NCBI GenBank assembly: GCA_029959085.1
Contig: JARWIR010000021.1
Span: 21,601,620-21,665,619 of the forward strand
DNA length: 64,000 nt
Direction of reading: 5' to 3'
DNA from: Nemophila menziesii
Lineage: Eukaryota; Streptophyta; Magnoliopsida; Boraginales; Hydrophyllaceae
The notes below the pieces were generated by a model. The model was not told where the DNA came from. It saw only the letters and a program-made list of their open reading frames with translations, and did not search any database. The position numbers and the translations under genes are program-made. Below are positions 1-12,925 of the stretch, piece by piece. Numbering within the stretch: the stretch's first letter is position 1; the number at the start of each line of letters is the position of its first letter.

Positions 1-3000
1 TATAGTGACATTGCCCATGTAGTCGTGAACATGTTCAAGTATATTCAGAGGAACACTGTTTAAATTTTTTAGTAGGTAGGGGGGGTTTGATCATCGGGAA
101 CCTTAATTATATATTTAACAAGAATATCAATGTCGCATTCCCTATCACGATTAAAAAACTAGATTATGATCGCAAAATCAGACTCAATGACCATCTAACA
201 TCACAAATAATTACCGAACGCAAAGTGTTATTCTAACCCACAAGGACCGAGTCTAGGCCAACTATCTCAGAAAAACTTGGTAATCGCAACGAAATAATAA
301 ATATACTTAAAAGGCTACATAAAACTTTAATCCCACGTACAAAAATCATAAATGACTGGCAATATTTTATAGAACCGCGTCAAAATAAGAACAATATTTA
401 TTAATAAACATATGTACTAAAACCAAATAAAACTGTATGAAATGGGTAAAAACCCATCAACATTAATAATGTTTGTGTGTTTCGATCTGAACAAGTAAAA
501 GCTTATCTTCACTAAAACGGCTTCGGAGCACCAAACAAAAACACTCATAGATCACAAATAAGAGTGTCAATGAAAATAAAACACATCAGACGTCATATAT
601 GTTATAAGTTTTAATGACAATTGGCATAAACCTATCACAATATATAAATATTATGAGTTTAAATAACAATGTATAAAAACCAACAACACTCATTCTGATG
701 TCAATATTAAAAGAAACATAAAAAACATTGCGAAACTGATGAAATAACATATAAAACTCCAGATTAGATGAACAAAAGATACAAATAAATAGTTCAAACT
801 GAAGAACAAATATGTTATGATGATTCTTATATCTAAGATAAAACAAAAATAAATTTTTTTTAAAAACATGCTTGAAGGTTGTAAACAAGAAAATTTAAGG
901 TTAAACATTCTATTATAAACATAATTTACAAAAAAAATTATACGCAAGCGAAAAATAAACATAAAGGTAAATATGGAACAAAATTCACACTTGGAAATCA
1001 CGTGACGATCAAAAGCTCCATGATAATTATAATTGCTTGAGTTTTAACGACCGTAAATAGTTGTCCTCTACTTAAGGATTAATGACTGTGATATGGTAGA
1101 ACTTGAATTTCAAAAATGTATGGCGAGAAGATGAAGTTTGGAGTTCGAGTTCGTGTCATGTAGCTAAATAATTAATCTTGAATGATTTTTTACTGTAATG
1201 ATCTTAAACTTTTTGTGAGTGGGTTGGTTCGTTTACGTCCTATACTTTCCTTTGTGGTTTTTGTCCTTGTTCTGTTGTACATATATAAAATAAAAAACAC
1301 AATATAATATATGTAACAACAAAAATATACTTATTTCAAAATTAACAAGACCACTTCCGTATGACAGGCTTGGGAGACAAAACACATTAACTTCTCAGAT
1401 GAGGGGGTAATTTGCGTGCATGGTAAAAATAACGCGACATCAGGTATGTGGTTGAGGAATTTGCAAAGCAAATAGTTGGTCAACTATATATAGTGTAGAG
1501 TAAATATGTAGACTTCTATGTCAAATATGTTGACTATACAAAATTATTTAGTATTCAAACCTGATATGAAATTGATTAAAGAAGTAGGTGAGTTCATCAT
1601 TCTAGTTCTTTTAAAGTGAAAGTTCGTATTTTATCAAGATATTTTATCCGAGAATGGGGAGCTAAAGGAGATGGTAGAGTCGTAATTTCCGCAAACAATT
1701 AAAATAGTAAGATAGACAAAATATGCGTGGTTTTAGATTTATACGGATGGATGCTTTTATTAAGCGAGCAAATAGGCTTTAATTTGGGGATTATTTTAGG
1801 ATATGAATGGGGATTTTTTTATGCTGATTTACTGGTGCAAGTGAACTTGACTAGTTCTAAGCACTTTACATTGGACTTAAGATAATCACAGAGATGCACA
1901 TATATTTTTGCAAGTGAGACTGGCCTGTAAGAGTTAGACATTGTGAAGAATGTTGTGAACTTTAGGATTCAGATCGTGCACCCGAGCGAGATTTTGGGGT
2001 TATAGGGTTGAAATATGAACTTTATGTTGTGTCAAACATACCCATAGAGGAAAATACAACTATGAATTTATCAGCTTCCTAAGGAATGAGCACTTCCGGA
2101 TATGAGATTAGTGCAATACCCTCTGGAAAATTTATGGAGATATCTCACCAGAGTTAGGTTCGGTTTAACAACACTTAGAATAGTAATAGACAACCTTTAA
2201 GGGTTTATCAAGACTTCTATTACCGACCATTAGTCTCAAATATGTGAAATAAATGACAATTGTATAAATTCAAATTCTAGTATTATAAATATTATATTTT
2301 TTTTTTTCAAATAAACAACAAACTTGAACTTTGAAAAAAATCCAAAATATTAATTGAAGTATAACCATAGTGACAACCTACATAGTGCCGGGGGAGGGGG
2401 TGTCTTCATAGCGCACCCTAATTTTACAATTTTTAAAATGTTTAATAAAAATCAATCTGACGCCTTATTCCGACACCTTCTCCTAAGTGTTATAAATTCA
2501 CTCCCTTCACACTTCACTAAATTTTAAAATTCATCTCATTATTTTTACTTTCTTTTATCATTTACTAGTTATAATATATTTACATATACTAATTCATAAA
2601 AAAAGTTAATATTGAATTTATAGTGTAATTGTTTTTAATATAGGAGCCCTTAGAATAATTTTTTTGTAATATTGATACCTATATTACAATTAGGTCAAAC
2701 AAATTCCAGGTCCCATTAGATATTTCTTACTCATCTCATCTTTTCAATTACCAAATTACCCTTTGATATGTAGTATATAATGATGCAGGGAACTTAAATA
2801 AAAGAGTAATAAAATAACTCAGAATAAATAATAGAATGAGGCAACTACGGCAACTAGGGTTTTTGGGATTTCTTAGAGGGTGGTTGCCCAAACCTTTTGT
2901 TCTGTTTTTTGCCCATGATTTCTTCCATCAAACCCTAAATTTAAGAACCCTCATGTCCTCATTGCGACGCCAAAGTTCTGAGATCGTTGAACATTACATT

Positions 3001-6000
3001 ACATTTAATTTTCTATTACTTTATTTTTGAGTTATATGAGAAAGATCTAGCCTATATGGTGTGACAACCTACCTAATGTTTGTGGGTTTTCAGCCATGAC
3101 GTTATTAAATCTTTATATTATCCTTTTGTTTTCAGATTTGATTCAATTAGTCCCTATGCTTAGTAAAATATCGAGGCTGTGATGATTTTTTTTCTATTAC
3201 AATTATTTATTTCTGAGCTATTTTGTGAGTAGATTTTAGATGATCCGACCCGTAACTTGGCGGGGTAACCTAATTGTTGGGTTTGCAGCCATGGCGTGGT
3301 TAGACTCTTTATTTGCCTCCAATCATAACAGATCTGAGCCTCTATTAAAAGTTGTATGAATATTGATTTAATAGTGTTAAATATTTCTCCTATGGGGGTT
3401 AAATATCTTTATATTATATCTTGGTTAGCTAGGAGACATATTCCAGATTTTTATATAGAAATTTAGCACTATTGTCTTTGGGTTCGAATTACATTGTTTC
3501 TTAATGTTTCACTAATGTTTCTGTTTTATATTAGCTTATTATAAGTGTCTGTTTGCTTCAAAGTATAGGTGGGAATTTCTGCATGTTTAGATGGAATCTT
3601 GTATTTGAGTGAGCTGGAAATGCATTTGTTTTTGAGATAGAATACAACTTAATTGCAGTAAAGGTGAACAAGGAATGAAAACTTGTTTTCCACCTCTCTT
3701 TCACAATTTCTAGTGAGACTTTTTCGACTGTATCCTTTATATGGTGGATGTAGGCTTTGTTGTCTTCTTCTCACTCCCTCTTGTCTTCATTATAATTTTA
3801 TTGTAAATTTTTTGTTTTCTTGTTCTAGATAATTTCAATATTGATTTTCTAATTTTCAGTTAAATCATTAATTCTATATAATATATTTGTTTCTTAGAGT
3901 TTTATTAAATTGTTAAGTTAGTCCATGTCGTATTTCCATACAATTTATAGACTATGGAGTTATGTGGTTATTTCGAGTGCATTTTAGAATAAAAAATTCA
4001 ATGGGGGCAACAGTTACAATTTGTGTTAATATGAACACTAATTGTAGTATATTTCCTTAATTTGTACACTATAGTATTTTGGAAGTTGAAGGACAGCAAG
4101 GTGAAAAGAAAGCAACAAATAACTAGTTTAGATACTGCAATTTCTATACTGTTTAGACATTAAACAATCATATAGTCTATACAAAAACATATATTATATG
4201 TAAATACACTGTCAATAATTATTTAGACATCTAATATTCATATTTAAGACATTCAGATACAGTATCAATGATAACACCATGTCACTTATCATCTAGATTT
4301 CTACAAAACTAACTCTTCCTCTCTTATCATTTACACGCTCTCCCAGAATTTTCCTATGTTAAACTTATTAAATTAAATATGTAAAATGAATAAATTCATT
4401 AAAATTTATTGTGCATGTATTGCATCCGTTATGGGAGTTATATTCCACTCAAATGCAATAAAGGGAAGCAACTCGTTTTCTCAACCATTTAGTCCATGTG
4501 TTTGATTTTTTTTCCAGTCGTATTAGGTGGTATTGGGCTGAGTTGTTTCACTTTATTAATTAATATTTTTTTTAATTTTATCTTCTTAAGTATCTAATTT
4601 TTTTTTTATTTTGTATTTTGTATTCTTAACTTTTTAAAGTAATTTATGAATTATGGCACAACCTTGAGTTGCATTATATCCCTACCTAAGTGTAATATCA
4701 AAATCATTATTGGAAATATTCATCTTCCTTGAAAAGATATGTAACTTACACATGAGATCTTCCGATTGTGATTATAAATACTTTACATGGACAAGAAATA
4801 ACGCAACCTCTAACGTTATTAGCAACGATGTTGAAAGCAAGATAACAAAGTAGTCGTTAAAGTTCATTTAGCAACAAGTTGGAAATGGTTGTCTTTGTTA
4901 ATAAGAAAAGAGGATAATATTATAGCATCAAAGGAGACATTCTTTGCTCATGTCAATTAATTCCAAAAAATATTATTTTTACGACAGTAATGACTGGTCA
5001 TCGCCAGTTATATCTAATAATATTAATGGAGCTAAATACCATACTAATACAATCCGACAAGTCCTTATCGTCTAAAAATTACACTAAATTCCCTTGTATA
5101 AATTAAAATTTGTATTTATTATCCTTATTCGATTTTTGTTCTTAATAATTCTTTCTCAATTTCATTTTATTTAAATTGCTATTATAACCTTTTACAACGA
5201 AAGATTTAATAAAGTCTGAGCTTTAAGCTCCAGTTATACGGTAAGGATTGAAAAAGTGCTTATAAGGAACCATAATGTAATACAAAGAAAGATCTTTAAA
5301 TTCTTTCAAATCTTATATATGAATATTAAAACAAAATTCAAACATGTGTTATAAGGTTTAAAATTCCTATAACGTCATTGTACTGCACACATTCATAGCA
5401 AGAACAATGTTTATAGAACACCTTGTTGTTATATTAATATATATGACTTTCTGAAATAGTTAGAATCTTTATCACTTATATTTTGAAAAAAATGTTGAAA
5501 TATCAATCATAACAATTAATATAATTGACAATTTACATTGCTTGAGATATGGAATGGTGAGTGGAGGAAATGATATTTTTGAGCATACATGGATCACAAC
5601 ACTAAAATATTAAATCAATAATTGAAGCACAAGGAGTTAGCGTGCAACCTCGATGTTATCCACGTTACTTTGTATAAAGCATTGTAAAATATCCAGGCTG
5701 AATCCTAATGTCAAATATTTTTGGGTAAGTTCGGATCTTAGTTCTCATGCTTTGATATGGAACAATCAGAACCGAAAAAAGGTTACGATTCATGTTCTTC
5801 TTCATTATACTGTGTATTTTCTATAAACCGAGTCCTTATAGTACACACAAAAAAGGGCTTCAGTAGACCGGACTAGTACCTACGGTGCAACTGAATTTTT
5901 TGTTTTGGTTCTAAATTTCTTGTGTGAACGTTGTTGAAAGTATTTACATACAACTTTTTATTACCTTAATCAACCGAATCATATACATACCAACAGAAAC

Positions 6001-6214
6001 CAAGCTTTTTGTGCGTCTTATATACGATACCGAATATCAATTATTTGTTTTCCAAAAATGATAAAATCGATACCGGGTTTGCATATATACTTTAAATGAC
6101 GGCACAAGAACTCTTTCACACCACCCATAAAAACTGTCTACGACCTATAATATATTCAGCCCACCCATAGTTTCAGAGCACTTTAAACTTGTGTAGTCTG
6201 GTGTTTGACTTGTC
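1..6214 (+). repeat. Tandem 6.43-kb unit, copy A (cut by window start only in register)
   Basis: First copy in the chosen register, which begins at the 'tatagtga' word. It is about 240 bp shorter than copies B and C because of three clean deletions. About 109 bp are missing at 3946/3947 between ATTT direct repeats. About 133 bp are missing near 5088 at a TAA microhomology. About 18 bp, a small palindrome, are missing near 5040. It carries the longer 'ttagctaggaga' form near 3425, shared only with copy B. The conserved small frame near 1518 is broken here. The window opens inside the array, so the true left edge is not visible. Confidence 0.93.
1518..1740 (+). pseudogene. Small conserved frame, copy A, broken
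   Basis: The ATG region is altered to 'aaatatgtagact', and a base is lost near 1600 ('catcattctag' for 'catcaattctag'). The downstream block IYGWMLLLSEQIGFNLGIILGYEW continues here to FYADLLVQVNLTSSKHFTL before a stop, the longest trace of the ancestral product in the window. Confidence 0.5.
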
Positions 6215-7708
6215 AATAGTGATATTGCCCATGTAGTCGTGAACATGTTCAAGTACATTCAGAGGAACAATGTTTAAATTTTTTAGTAGGGAGGGGGTGT
6301 TTGATCATTGTGAACCATAATTATATAATTAACAAGATTATCAATGTCCACTTCCTAACACGATTAAAAAACTAGATTATAATCGCAAAATATACTCAAC
6401 GACCATCTTGCATCACAAAAATTACCGAACGGAAAGAGTTATTCTATCCCACAAGGACCGAGTCTAGGCCAACTATCTCAAAAAAACTTGGTAATTGCAA
6501 CGAAATAATCAATATACTTAAAAGGCTACATAACACTTTAATCCCACGCAAAAAAATCATAAATGACTAACAATATTTTACACAACCGCATCAAAATAAG
6601 AACAATATTTATTAATAAACTTATGTACTAAAACCAAATAAAACTGTATGAAATGGGTAAAAACCCATCAACATTAATAATGTTTGTGTGTTTCGATCTG
6701 AACAGGTAAAAGCTAATCTTCACTAAAACAGCTTCGTAGCACCAAACAAAAACACTCATAGATCACAAATAAGAGTGTCAGTGAAAATAAACACATCGGA
6801 CGTCATATATGTTATAATTTTAATGACAATTGGCATAAACCTATCACAATATATAACTATTACGAGTTTAAATAACAATGGATAAAAACCAACAACACTC
6901 ATTCTGATGTCAATATTAAAAGAAACATAAAAAACATTGCGAAACTGATGAAATAACATATAAAATTCAAAAATAGATGAACAATAGAGAAAAATAAATA
7001 GTTCAAACTGAAGAACAAATATGTTATGTTGATTCTTATATCTATGATAAAACAAAAATAAAAATTGTTAAATACATGCTCGAAGGTTGTAAACAAGAAA
7101 ATTTAAGGTTAAACATGCTGTTATAAACATAATTTACAAAAAAAACATAATACGCAAGAGAAAAATAAAATAAAGGAAAAAATAGAACAAAAATCAAACC
7201 TGGAAATCACGTGACGATCAAATGCTCCATGATAGTGATGATTGCTTGAGCTTTAACGACCGTAAATAGTTGTCATCTACTTAAGGGTTAACGACTGTGA
7301 TATGGTAGAACTTGAATTTCAAAAATATATGGAGATAAGATGAAGTTTGGAGTTCGAGTTCGTGATATTTAGCTAAATAATTAATCTTGAAATATTTTTC
7401 ACTGTAATGATCTTAAACTTTTTGCGAGTGGGTTGGTTCGTTTAAGTCCTATACTTTCCTTTGTGTTTTTTGTTCTTGTTCTGTTGTACATATATAAAAT
7501 AAAAAGAACCATATAAGATATGAAAAAAAAAAACTTATTTCAGTATTAACAAGACCACTTTCGTATGACATGTTTGGGAGACAAAACACATTATCTTCTC
7601 GGATGAGAGGCGAATTAGCATGCATAGTAAAAATTATGTGACATCAGCTATGTGGTGGAGGAATTCGCGAAGTAAAGAGTTGGTGAACGATATATAGTGT
7701 AGAGTAAA

Positions 7709-7940
7709 AATGTCGACTTCCATGTCAAAGATGTGGACTATACAAAATTATTTAGTATTCAACCTTGAAATGAAATTAATTAAAGAAGTAGGTGAGTTCA
7801 TCAATTCTAGTTCTTTTAAAGTGAAATTTCGTATTTTATCAAGAGATTTTATCCGAGAATAGGGAGCTGAAGGAGTTAGTGGAGTTGTAATTTTTCGCAA
7901 ATAATAAAAATAGTAAGGTAGACAAAATATGCATGGTTTA
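7709..7940 (+). pseudogene. Small conserved frame, copy B, broken
   Basis: Homologous to 15257-15487 but with TAG in place of the TGG of REWG, and further indels near the 3' end ('cgcaaataataaaaatag'). Confidence 0.5.
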
Positions 7941-10900
7941 AGATATATACGGATGGATGCTTTTATTAAGCGAGCAAATAGGCTTTAATTTGGGGATTAT
8001 TTTGGGATATGAATGGTTATTCTTTTATACTGATTTACTAGCGTGAGTGAACTTGACTAGTTCTAAACACTATACAATGGACTTAAGATAATCACAGAGA
8101 TGCACATTGATTTTTGCAACTGAGACTGGCCTGTAAAAGTTAGACATTGTGAAGAATGTTGTGAACTTTATGGATTCGCATTCTGCACCCGGGCGAAATT
8201 ATTGGGATAAAGGGTCGAAATATGAACTTTACGTTGGTTCATACATATCTATAGAGGAAAATACAATTACGAATTTATTAGCTTGGCTAAGGAATGAGTA
8301 CTTCTAGATATGAGATTAGTGCAATACCCTCTGGGAAACTTATGGAGATATCTCACCAGAGTTAGGTTCGGTTTAACAACACTTAGAATAGTAATAGACA
8401 ACCTTTAAGGGTTTATCAAGACTTCTATTACCGACCATTAGTCTCAAATATGTGAAAAAATAGACAATTATATAAATTCAAATTCTAGTATTATAAATAT
8501 TATTTTCTTATCTTTCAATTAAACAACAAAATGAACTTTGAAAAAAAATCAAAATATTAATTGAAGTATAACCATAGTGACAACCTACATGGTGCCGGGG
8601 GAGGGGGTGTCTGACTAATTTTTCAATTTTAAAAATGTTTAATAAAACCATTCTAACGCCTTCTCCTAAGTGTTATAAATTCACTCCCCTCACTCTTCAC
8701 TAAATTTTAAAATTCATCTCATTATTTTTAATTTCTTTTATCATTTACTAGTTATAATATATTGACTTATACTAATTCAAAAAAAAGCTAATATTGGAAT
8801 TTACAGTGTAATTTTTTTAATATAGAAAGCATTAGAACATTTTTTTATAATATTAATATTTATATTACAATTAGGTCAAACAAATTCCAGGTCCCATTAG
8901 ATATTTCTTACTCACCTCATCTTTCCTATTACCAAATCACCCTTTGACATTTAGTATATAATGATGTAGGGAACTTAAATAAAAGAGTAATAAAATAGCT
9001 AAGAATAAATAATAGAATGAGGCAACTAGTTTTTGGGATTTCTTAGAGGGTGGTTGTCCAAACCTTTTGTTTGTTTTTGCCCATGGTTTCTTCCATCAGA
9101 ACCCTAAATTTAACAACCCTCATGGCCTCATTGCAACGCCAAAGTTTTAAGATCGTTGAACATGCCATTACACTTTATATTTTATTACTTTATTTTTGAG
9201 TTATATGAGAAAGATCTAACCTATATGGTGTGGCAACCTACCTAATGCTTGTGGGTTTTCAGTCATGACGTGGTTAAATCTTTATATTATCCTTTTGTTT
9301 TCAGATTTGATACAATTAGTCCCTATGTTTAGTCAAATATCGAGTTTGTGATGATTTTTTTTCTTTTAAATTTTTTTATTTCTTAGCTATTTTATGAGTA
9401 GATTTAGATGATCCGCCCAGTAACTTGGCTGGGCAACCTAATTGTTGGGTTTGCAGCCATGGGCGTGTTTAGACTCTTTATTTGCCGCCAATCATAACAA
9501 ATCTGAGCCTCTATTAAAAGTTGTATGAATATTGATTTAATTGTGCCAAGTATTTCTCCTATAGGGGTTAAATATCTTTATATTATATCTTGGTTAGCTA
9601 GGAGACATATTACAGATTTCTAAATCGAAATTTAGCACTATTGACTTCGGGTTCTTAATCTAATTCCATTGTTTCTTAATGTTTCACTAATGTTTTTGTT
9701 TTATATTAGCTTATTATGCGTGTCCGTTGCTTCTAAGTATAGGTGAGAATTTCTGCATGTTTAGAAGGAATCTTGTATTTGAGTAAGCTGGAAATGCATT
9801 TATTTTTGAGATAGAATACAACCTAATTGCAGTAAAGGTGAACAAGGAAGGAAAACTTGTCTTTTCCACATCTCTTTCACAATTTCTAGTGAGATTTTTT
9901 CGATTGTATCCTTTATATGGTGGATGTAGGCTTTGTTGTCTTCTTCTCACTCCCTCGTGTCTTCATTATAATTTTATTGTATTTTTTTTGTTTTCTTGTT
10001 CTGAATAATTTCAATATAAATTTTCTAATTTTCAGTTAAATCATTAATTCTATATAATATATTTGTTTCTTAGTGTTTAATAAAATTGTTAAGTTAGTCC
10101 ATGTCGTATTTCCAAACAATTTAATAATAAAATCAGGAGATTGGAAAAAATACACTCAAACTTTTGGATTTTAGTTTGTTCTATCATGTTAACTTGAATT
10201 TTAAATTTAGTCCCTAGAATATGTCATATTTATAGACTATGGAGTTATGTGGTTATTTCTGGGGCATTTTAGAATAAAAAATTCAGTGGGAAAACAGTTA
10301 AATATGTGTTAATATGAACACTAATTGTAGCATTTTTCCTTAATTTGTACACTATAATATTTTGGAAGTTGAAGGACAGCAAGGTGAAAAGAAAGCAACA
10401 AATAACTAGTTTAGATACTGCAATTTATATACTGTTTAGACACTAAATAATAATATAGTCTAAACAAAAACATCTATTATATGTAAATACATTGTCAATA
10501 ATTATTTAGATGTCTAACATTCACATTTAAGATATTCAGATACAGTATCCATGATAACACCATGTCACTTATCATCCAGATTTCTACAAAACTAACTCTT
10601 CCTCTCTTATCATTTACACGCTCTCCCAAAATTTGCCTATGTTAAACCTATAAAATTAAATATGTAAAAGGAATAAATTCATTAAAATTTGATGTGCATG
10701 TATTGCATCCGGGTGTTATGTTCCACTCAAATGCAATAAAGGGAAGCAACTCGTTTTCTCAACCATTTAGTCCATGTGTTTGATTTTTTTTCCAGTCGTA
10801 TTAGGTGGGATTGGGCTTGAGTTGTTTCACTTTATTTATTAATATTTTTTTTGTTATTTTATCTTGTTAAGTATCTATTATGTATCCTTAACTTTTTAAA

Positions 10901-11849
10901 GTAATTTATGGATTATGGCACAACCTTGAGTTGCATTATATCCCTACCTAAGTGTTATATCAAAAATCATTATTGGAAATATTCATCTTCCTTGAAAAGA
11001 TATGTAACTTACACATGAGATCTTCCGATTGTGATTATAAAGACATTAAATGGACAAGAAATAACACAACCTCGAACGTCATTAGCAACAATGTTGAAAG
11101 CAACATAAAAAAGTAGTCGTTGATAAAGTTCATTTAGAAACCAGCTGGAAATGGTTGTCATTGTTAATAAGAAAAGAGGATAATATTATAGCATCAACGA
11201 AGACATTATTTGCTCAAGTCAATTAATTCCAAAAAATATTATTTTTAATAAAATTATGACCACATATAAATGGAGCTAAATACCAAAGACCACCCTGTGG
11301 TCTACTAATACAATCCGCTAAGTACATATCATCTAAAAATTACACTAAGAACTCCTAGTGGTGTCAAAATACACTCACCAAATATACTTCATCCCATTGT
11401 TAGGATACCTTTGGCATATGCATTCCTTTTATGTGAATGAGCCTGATTCTCTCAACAATTTTCCGCATAAAAAATACATAAATTCCCTTGTATATATTAA
11501 AATTTGTATTTGTTATTCTTATTCGATTTGTGTTCTTAAATATTCTTTTTCAATTTCATTTTATTTAAATTACTATTATAACATTTTACAGTGAATGATT
11601 TAATAAAGTCTGAGCTTTAAGCTCCCGTTATAATCTAAGGATTGCAAAAGTGCTTACAGAGGAACCATAATGTAATACAAAGAAAGGTCTATAAATTCTC
11701 TCAAATCTTATATATTTATATCAAAAAGAAATTCAAACATGTGTAATAAGGTTTAAAATTCCTATAATGTCATTGTACCATAAATATTCATAGCAAGAAC
11801 AATGTTTATAGAACACCTTGTTGTTATATTAATATACTAGGGATAACCC

Positions 11850-11863
11850 GTGCCCGAGGGCAC
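11850..11863 (-). other. Helitron 3'-terminal hairpin
   Basis: A perfect 6-bp stem with a 2-base loop, 9 bases from the CTAG end. This is the usual position of the Helitron termination hairpin. Confidence 0.88.
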
Positions 11864-11989
11864 TAAATTTTGTTTAACAATATGAAAGAGAATAGAATGC
11901 AATAGTTATAGGTAATCTATTCTTCTAAATAAGTTACATATTATTTGACTTTTACTATTCGAGATAAATAATTTTAGAGTATTCTGTAA

Positions 11990-12460
11990 TAAAAGAAAGA
12001 TAATTTATTTGCACAACCAACACATATAGAAAAGTTTTAGTGAACATTAAAGAAAAAATTAAGGATTTGCAGTAACTAAAAAAATAAAAAACAGAGAAAT
12101 AATTTTTGAGTAATCATTAATAAAAGAAAGCTAATTTTCTACATTAAACAAACACATACATAAAATTTTAGTGAAGATTACATACAAATGAATTATTTTT
12201 TCAAAAAATATTAAGGATTTGAAAAAATAAAAATAGATCAACTATTTTAGAGTAATCACTAATAGAAGAAAGACAATTTATTTGCACAACCAACACATAC
12301 AAAAAAGTTTTAGTGGAGATTATAAAAAATATTAAGAATTTGCAATAACTAAAAAAAATTAAAAAATAGATTAATGATTTTAGAGTAATCATTAATAAAA
12401 GAAAACTAATTTACTACTTCAAATAAACACATACATAAAATTTAGTAAAGATTTTCGTCA
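11990..12460. repeat. About 135-bp tandem repeats inside Helitron 1 (four copies)
   Basis: Blocks beginning 'taaaagaaag' recur near 11990, 12119, 12262 and 12396. Blocks 1 and 3 share 'cacaaccaacacata', and blocks 2 and 4 share 'aaacacatacataaaatt'. The pattern is therefore a two-block higher-order repeat of about 270 bp that occurs twice. Confidence 0.75.
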
Positions 12461-12520
12461 ATCTTTAATAATGAGATATTTGGTAGTTAAAAAAGAAATA
12501 TTTGAATAATGTGTTTCTTC

Positions 12521-12925
12521 CCAAATTATTCTTCATAATGTAACATAATTATTTTTAATGAGATATTTGGTAGTTAAGAAGGAAGTAGTGGTGATAGTTG
12601 TGGGGTGTATTATGGTTAGAATACATGTGGCAAGATCCAGATGATTTTAGATGCCATATATTTTTTCTCTAGATAAATCATGGCCACTCTTTGACTTTCG
12701 AGTTGTCCCATATAATATAGATTCCTAAATTATTCTTCATAATGTAACATAATTATTTTTAATAAGATATTTGGTAGTTAAGAAGGAAGTAGTGGTGATA
12801 GTAGTGGGTTGTATTATGGTTAGAATACATGTGGCAAGATCCACATGGTTTTAGATGCCATATATTTTTGCTCTAGATAAATCATGACCACTCTTTAACT
12901 TTCGAGTTGTCCCATATAATATAGA
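12521..12925. repeat. 204-bp tandem duplication of the Helitron 5' end
   Basis: About 12521-12723 and 12724-12925 are near-identical. Each ends with the Helitron terminus sequence (CCCATATAATATAGAT on the plus strand). The element therefore carries an inner second copy of its own 5' terminus. Confidence 0.9.

Larger units (their letters stand above)
11837..12925 (-). mobile_element. Non-autonomous Helitron, 1089 bp
   Basis: Read on the minus strand, the element starts with TC (TCTATATTATATGGGAC) and ends with CTAG. A 6-bp-stem hairpin, GTGCCC-TC-GGGCAC, lies 9 bases before that end. The host bases are A on the 5' side and T on the 3' side, with no target duplication. Copy A at 5431-5455 is the empty site and matches the joined flanks exactly. 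These are the defining Helitron features. No Rep/helicase frame is present, so movement would need a protein supplied elsewhere. The interior is AT-rich and built largely of tandem repeats. Confidence 0.93.
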
